Shown here: positions 6,675 through 8,625 of the stretch, in pieces | How the letters are laid out: every line of letters starts with the position of its first letter | Numbering within the stretch: the stretch's first letter is position 1 | NCBI GenBank assembly: GCA_003645115.1 | Contig: QNEG01000048.1 | Span: 1-8,625 of the forward strand | Length of the DNA: 8,625 nucleotides | Direction: 5' to 3' | DNA from: a bacterium | GTDB taxonomy: Bacteria; UBP14; UBA6098; B30-G16 | The notes under the pieces: model-generated | The model's database searches: none | Seen by the model: only the letters and a program-made list of their open reading frames with translations | Told to the model about the DNA's origin: nothing | Program-made: the position numbers and the translations under genes

Positions 6675-7286
6675 TCAGCTCCCCTTCTTAGCAGATAATT
6701 CGTTTATTAATTTCACCAATACCATTCTGGATACAGAATTTAATGTTTCAAATACTCCAGTCCCTTTTATCGCTATGGACTCGAATTGTGGAACCTTTTG
6801 TTTCTCTCGATTGAGTAAATTACTCATATACTCCACTGGCGCCTTATTGGGCAAGTCCCGCTTATTAAATTGTAATACATAGGGAACATCTTCCAGTGTC
6901 AGTCCATAATCCGCTAAATTCTCTTTCATATTGATAAAACTTTCATGATTATCGTTCATTCTATTCCAAGCCGAATCTGCCACAAAAACTATTCCATCTA
7001 CTCCCTGAAGAACCAGTTTTCGTGTGGCATTGTAAAATACCTGTCCCGGAACAGTATATAACTGGAATTTAGTGGTAAAACCTTTCACAGCTCGAGTCAC
7101 CAGTGGCAAAAAGTCAAAGAACAAAGTCCTGTCGCCATCGGTAGCAAGCGACACCATATCCGAGCGATGTTTCGCCGGTATCTTCTTATGAATAAACAGT
7201 AAATTAGTGGTCTTTCCGGATAAACCGGGACCATAATAAACAATCTTACAAGTTATTTCTCTGGATGCAAAGTTTACAGTTGACAT
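6675..7286 (-). CDS. mglA: MglA, small Ras-like GTPase
   Basis: MglA is the bacterial Ras-like switch that, when bound to GTP, collects at one pole and directs motility or pilus machinery. Seen: 203 residues (Myxococcus MglA has 195). The P-loop is GPGLSGKTT (19-27) with K25 and T26. Switch I includes DRTLFFDF (52-59), with R53 in the place of the MglA intrinsic arginine finger and T54 as the Mg-binding threonine. The G3 region is TVPGQ (78-82), in which Q82 matches the catalytic glutamine; the usual D-x-x-G is replaced by T-x-P-G, which is diagnostic of the MglA subfamily. G4 is NKRD (141-144), and AIKGTGVFETL (172-182) is the G5 region. All residues needed for GTP binding and hydrolysis are present. 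There is no lipid anchor or membrane segment. It starts 4 bases after the upstream roadblock gene and ends 1 base before mglB. Confidence 0.95.
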   Translation of the reverse strand: MSTVNFASREITCKIVYYGPGLSGKTTNLLFIHKKIPAKHRSDMVSLATDGDRTLFFDFLPLVTRAVKGFTTKFQLYTVPGQVFYNATRKLVLQGVDGIVFVADSAWNRMNDNHESFINMKENLADYGLTLEDVPYVLQFNKRDLPNKAPVEYMSNLLNREKQKVPQFESIAIKGTGVFETLNSVSRMVLVKLINELSAKKGS

Positions 7287-7290
7287 TTTA

Positions 7291-7653
7291 CTATGCCGCT
7301 CCTGCGGTTAATTTTTTCAATGTCTCCGATGTTTCCATAAGTTCGAGCCTTACCAATCCAATATTTGCATCAGGTGCAGTCAGCACGCCCAGATATCCGA
7401 TACCGGAATCGGTAAGAAATACCTTCCCATTTTCACCTTCCAGAACGATATTTCTTAATTTTCCTTGCCCCATCATTTCGGATGCTTTAACCGCAGTGCC
7501 ACCGATAGCAGAAACCATAGCAGCGACAACCTCATCCTGGACCTGCACAGAAAGATTACTCGCCACAACTAAACCATCTCTGGCGACTAAAATACTGCCG
7601 ACTACTCCTTTTACTTGAGCCAATCTTTCTACTACTTCTTTTACACTTGCCAT
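7291..7653 (-). CDS. Roadblock/LC7 domain protein (120 residues)
   Basis: This is a compact stand-alone Roadblock/LC7 protein of the kind that regulates Ras-like GTPases. Seen: an N-terminal helix (1-15), the hairpin VVGSILVARDGLVVASNL (17-34), a long helix around DEVVAAMVSAIGGTAVKASEMM (40-61), strands LRNIVLEGENGKVFLTDSG (66-84) and YLGVLTAPDANIGLVRLEL (87-105), and a final helix. The sequence fits the general family better than MglB: it lacks the LAKLIGE and FH-G features of the protein at 6227-6673. The start at 7653 has AAGGAG six bases upstream. It directly precedes mglA with a 4-base gap. Inference: a second regulator or a scaffold partner for MglA; homodimer or heterodimer formation is possible. 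Confidence 0.9.
   Translation of the reverse strand: MASVKEVVERLAQVKGVVGSILVARDGLVVASNLSVQVQDEVVAAMVSAIGGTAVKASEMMGQGKLRNIVLEGENGKVFLTDSGIGYLGVLTAPDANIGLVRLELMETSETLKKLTAGAA
7299..7303 (-). promoter_or_regulatory. mglA ribosome binding site with unusually long spacing
   Basis: The only purine-rich site before mglA is AGGAG at 7299-7303, inside the end of the preceding roadblock gene. It is 12 bases from the ATG at 7286, longer than the 6-10 bases at the neighbouring genes. No other start codon in the MglA frame lies nearby. Translation of mglA may depend on ribosomes finishing the upstream gene. Confidence 0.4.
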
Positions 7654-7674
7654 TGTTAACTCCTTATTTTCTTT

Positions 7675-8316
7675 TTACCAAATTTTAGTATAATAATGTT
7701 TCAATGTATTCGCCATATTCAATTTAAAATCATTGTATAATTCCAGTCCATCATTGAGAAGGACATCGCGTTCTATCCACAATCCAAAATAAACTCCCGC
7801 TATTTCGCCTAATATCCAATATGAACCTTCTCCCATCATAAGGACATTTTTGGTTTTTCCAATGGAAAGTTTATCTTCTTTTGCGTGAGCAAAAATTTCC
7901 ACCAGATATGCAGGGACAGTGACTTTATCCAGGAAGAAATCCGCATCGACAGAGATAGGTTGCCCGAATCGGTCGCTAATTACAGAACCGATAACCCCAG
8001 CCAGGTTTGTATATGCTTCGGTCAAGTTCTCTATTCTGGCATTCGGAGAAATATTAGGTTTCGGAATTTTCGTTCGTCGTTGTGATGTTTCCGGTTTTTT
8101 GGGTCCTTCTGCACTCGGTGGTTTCTGAGTTTTTTCTGGTAATGTCTCAGCTGTTTTTTCCTGTCCAATTTTTGGAATTTCGAGTGGTTTCTCCAGTTTT
8201 TCCTCAACTGTGGGTTTGGATTTGCTTTTCTCACTAAAACGCAACCACATTAACACTATCATCACTCCGAGAAAAATTACTGCAATCAACAATATTATTA
8301 CTATTATTTCTAACAT
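7675..8316 (-). CDS. Membrane-anchored protein with roadblock-like C-terminal domain
   Basis: Seen: 213 residues in three parts. Residues 3-25 are one strongly hydrophobic helix (IIVIILLIAVIFLGVMIVLM). R26 and a run of lysines follow at once, so by the positive-inside rule the rest faces the cytoplasm. Residues 27-92 are a Lys/Glu/Pro-rich, probably disordered tether. Residues 93-213 read as a divergent roadblock fold: a helix, then GVIGSVISDRFGQPISVDAD (107-126), a helix, VLMMGEGSYWILGEIAGVYFGLWIERD (158-184) as strands, and a closing helix. The family match is by pattern only. The ATG at 8316 has GGAGG ten bases upstream (8327-8331). It stops 21 bases before the next roadblock gene. Inference: it holds an MglA/roadblock complex at the inner membrane. 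It could instead be an unrelated anchored scaffold. Confidence 0.75.
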   Translation of the reverse strand: MLEIIVIILLIAVIFLGVMIVLMWLRFSEKSKSKPTVEEKLEKPLEIPKIGQEKTAETLPEKTQKPPSAEGPKKPETSQRRTKIPKPNISPNARIENLTEAYTNLAGVIGSVISDRFGQPISVDADFFLDKVTVPAYLVEIFAHAKEDKLSIGKTKNVLMMGEGSYWILGEIAGVYFGLWIERDVLLNDGLELYNDFKLNMANTLKHYYTKIW

Positions 8317-8332
8317 TTATCTTAAGCCTCCG

Positions 8333-8625
8333 TTATTTTGCAACGCCCATCAATGCCTGCGAGACATCCTGAAGTTCTTTCACAGCCTCGGGAATATTCT
8401 TACCTTCAGGAAGTTCGACAACGGTCATTCCACCTGGCATAGGGAATAATCCTAACGACCAACCATTAGAATATAATAAAATTCTTTGCCATACCGAAAA
8501 CATTCTTCCACTGCCAAAAAGCAATTCGGATAATTTAGTTCCCACACCGGCAATTTTTATCCAGTGGTCTTCTTCATCGGATATCGCCGACACGACCATC
8601 AAGGTCTTTCCGGGTAATTTTGCCC
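8333..8625 (-). CDS. Divergent roadblock-like protein (partial, N-terminus outside window)
   Basis: The frame is open from the right edge, giving 96 residues ending at TAA (8333-8335). Seen: a strand around KTLMVVSAIS, a helix WIKIAGVGTKLSELLFGSG, then strands MFSVWQRILLYSNG and WSLGLFPMPGGMTVVELPEG, and a closing helix EAVKELQDVSQALMG. This succession matches the second half of a Roadblock/LC7 domain, and the genes after it encode roadblock proteins, which supports the reading. A TTG at 8602 or an ATG at 8599 could be a start, but neither leaves room for the first helix and hairpin of the fold, so I treat the gene as cut by the window edge. The next gene starts 16 bases downstream. Confidence 0.55.
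   Translation of the reverse strand, partial: AKLPGKTLMVVSAISDEEDHWIKIAGVGTKLSELLFGSGRMFSVWQRILLYSNGWSLGLFPMPGGMTVVELPEGKNIPEAVKELQDVSQALMGVAK

Noticed and set aside
6296..6691. 131-codon plus-strand frame opposite mglB
   Set aside because: The minus-strand frame has the full MglB pattern and a strong ribosome site. The plus-strand translation has no family features.
8599..8602. TTG/ATG as the true start of the right-hand gene
   Set aside because: The frame stays open to the window edge, no ribosome site is visible before these codons, and the roadblock-like fold would lose its first half.
1..8625. CRISPR array, insertion sequence, tRNA, rRNA or phage elements
   Set aside because: I saw no regularly spaced direct repeats, transposase motifs, terminal inverted repeats or tRNA-like cloverleaf in the non-coding stretches.

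Overview
The window suggests an uncultured, Gram-negative-type bacterium, probably anaerobic and perhaps from an FCB-related or neighbouring candidate phylum. This rests on a giant secreted protein with a gliding-motility-type (CHU_C/FlgD-like) C-terminal domain, a probable outer-membrane partner, an iron-sulfur redox subunit and moderately low GC. The phylum cannot be fixed from these genes alone.

Layout. (1) Bases 1-631, minus strand: the N-terminal 210 residues of a redox subunit that joins a [2Fe-2S] ferredoxin domain to a paired [4Fe-4S] domain; the gene runs off the left edge. (2) Bases 632-898: an AT-rich divergent intergenic region with candidate promoters in both directions and no gene. 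(3) Bases 899-6014, plus strand: a two-gene unit. The first gene encodes a 1461-residue exported protein with a signal peptide, an amidotransferase-like N-terminal domain, a discoidin-like beta domain, about nine Cys-containing Ig-like repeats and a C-terminal sorting/gliding-type domain. Seven bases downstream is a 240-residue exported, aromatic-rich, probable outer-membrane beta protein. (4) Bases 6015-6226: a convergent intergenic region with two imperfect hairpins. (5) Bases 6227-8625, minus strand: a tight five-gene operon, cut by the right edge. In transcription order it encodes a divergent roadblock-like protein (partial), a membrane-anchored roadblock-like protein, a 120-residue Roadblock/LC7 protein, the Ras-like GTPase MglA, and its partner MglB.

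How the parts may work together. MglA and MglB are the GTPase and co-GAP that set cell polarity and drive directional motility in Myxococcus and control polar systems in other bacteria. The three extra roadblock-like proteins upstream, one tethered to the membrane, make this a larger module than the classic mglBA pair. It faces a giant adhesin-like surface protein and a small outer-membrane-type protein. That pair is arranged like SprB-SprF type adhesin/secretion-partner pairs of gliding Bacteroidota. A link between the GTPase module and the surface proteins is suggested only by proximity; it is a hypothesis.
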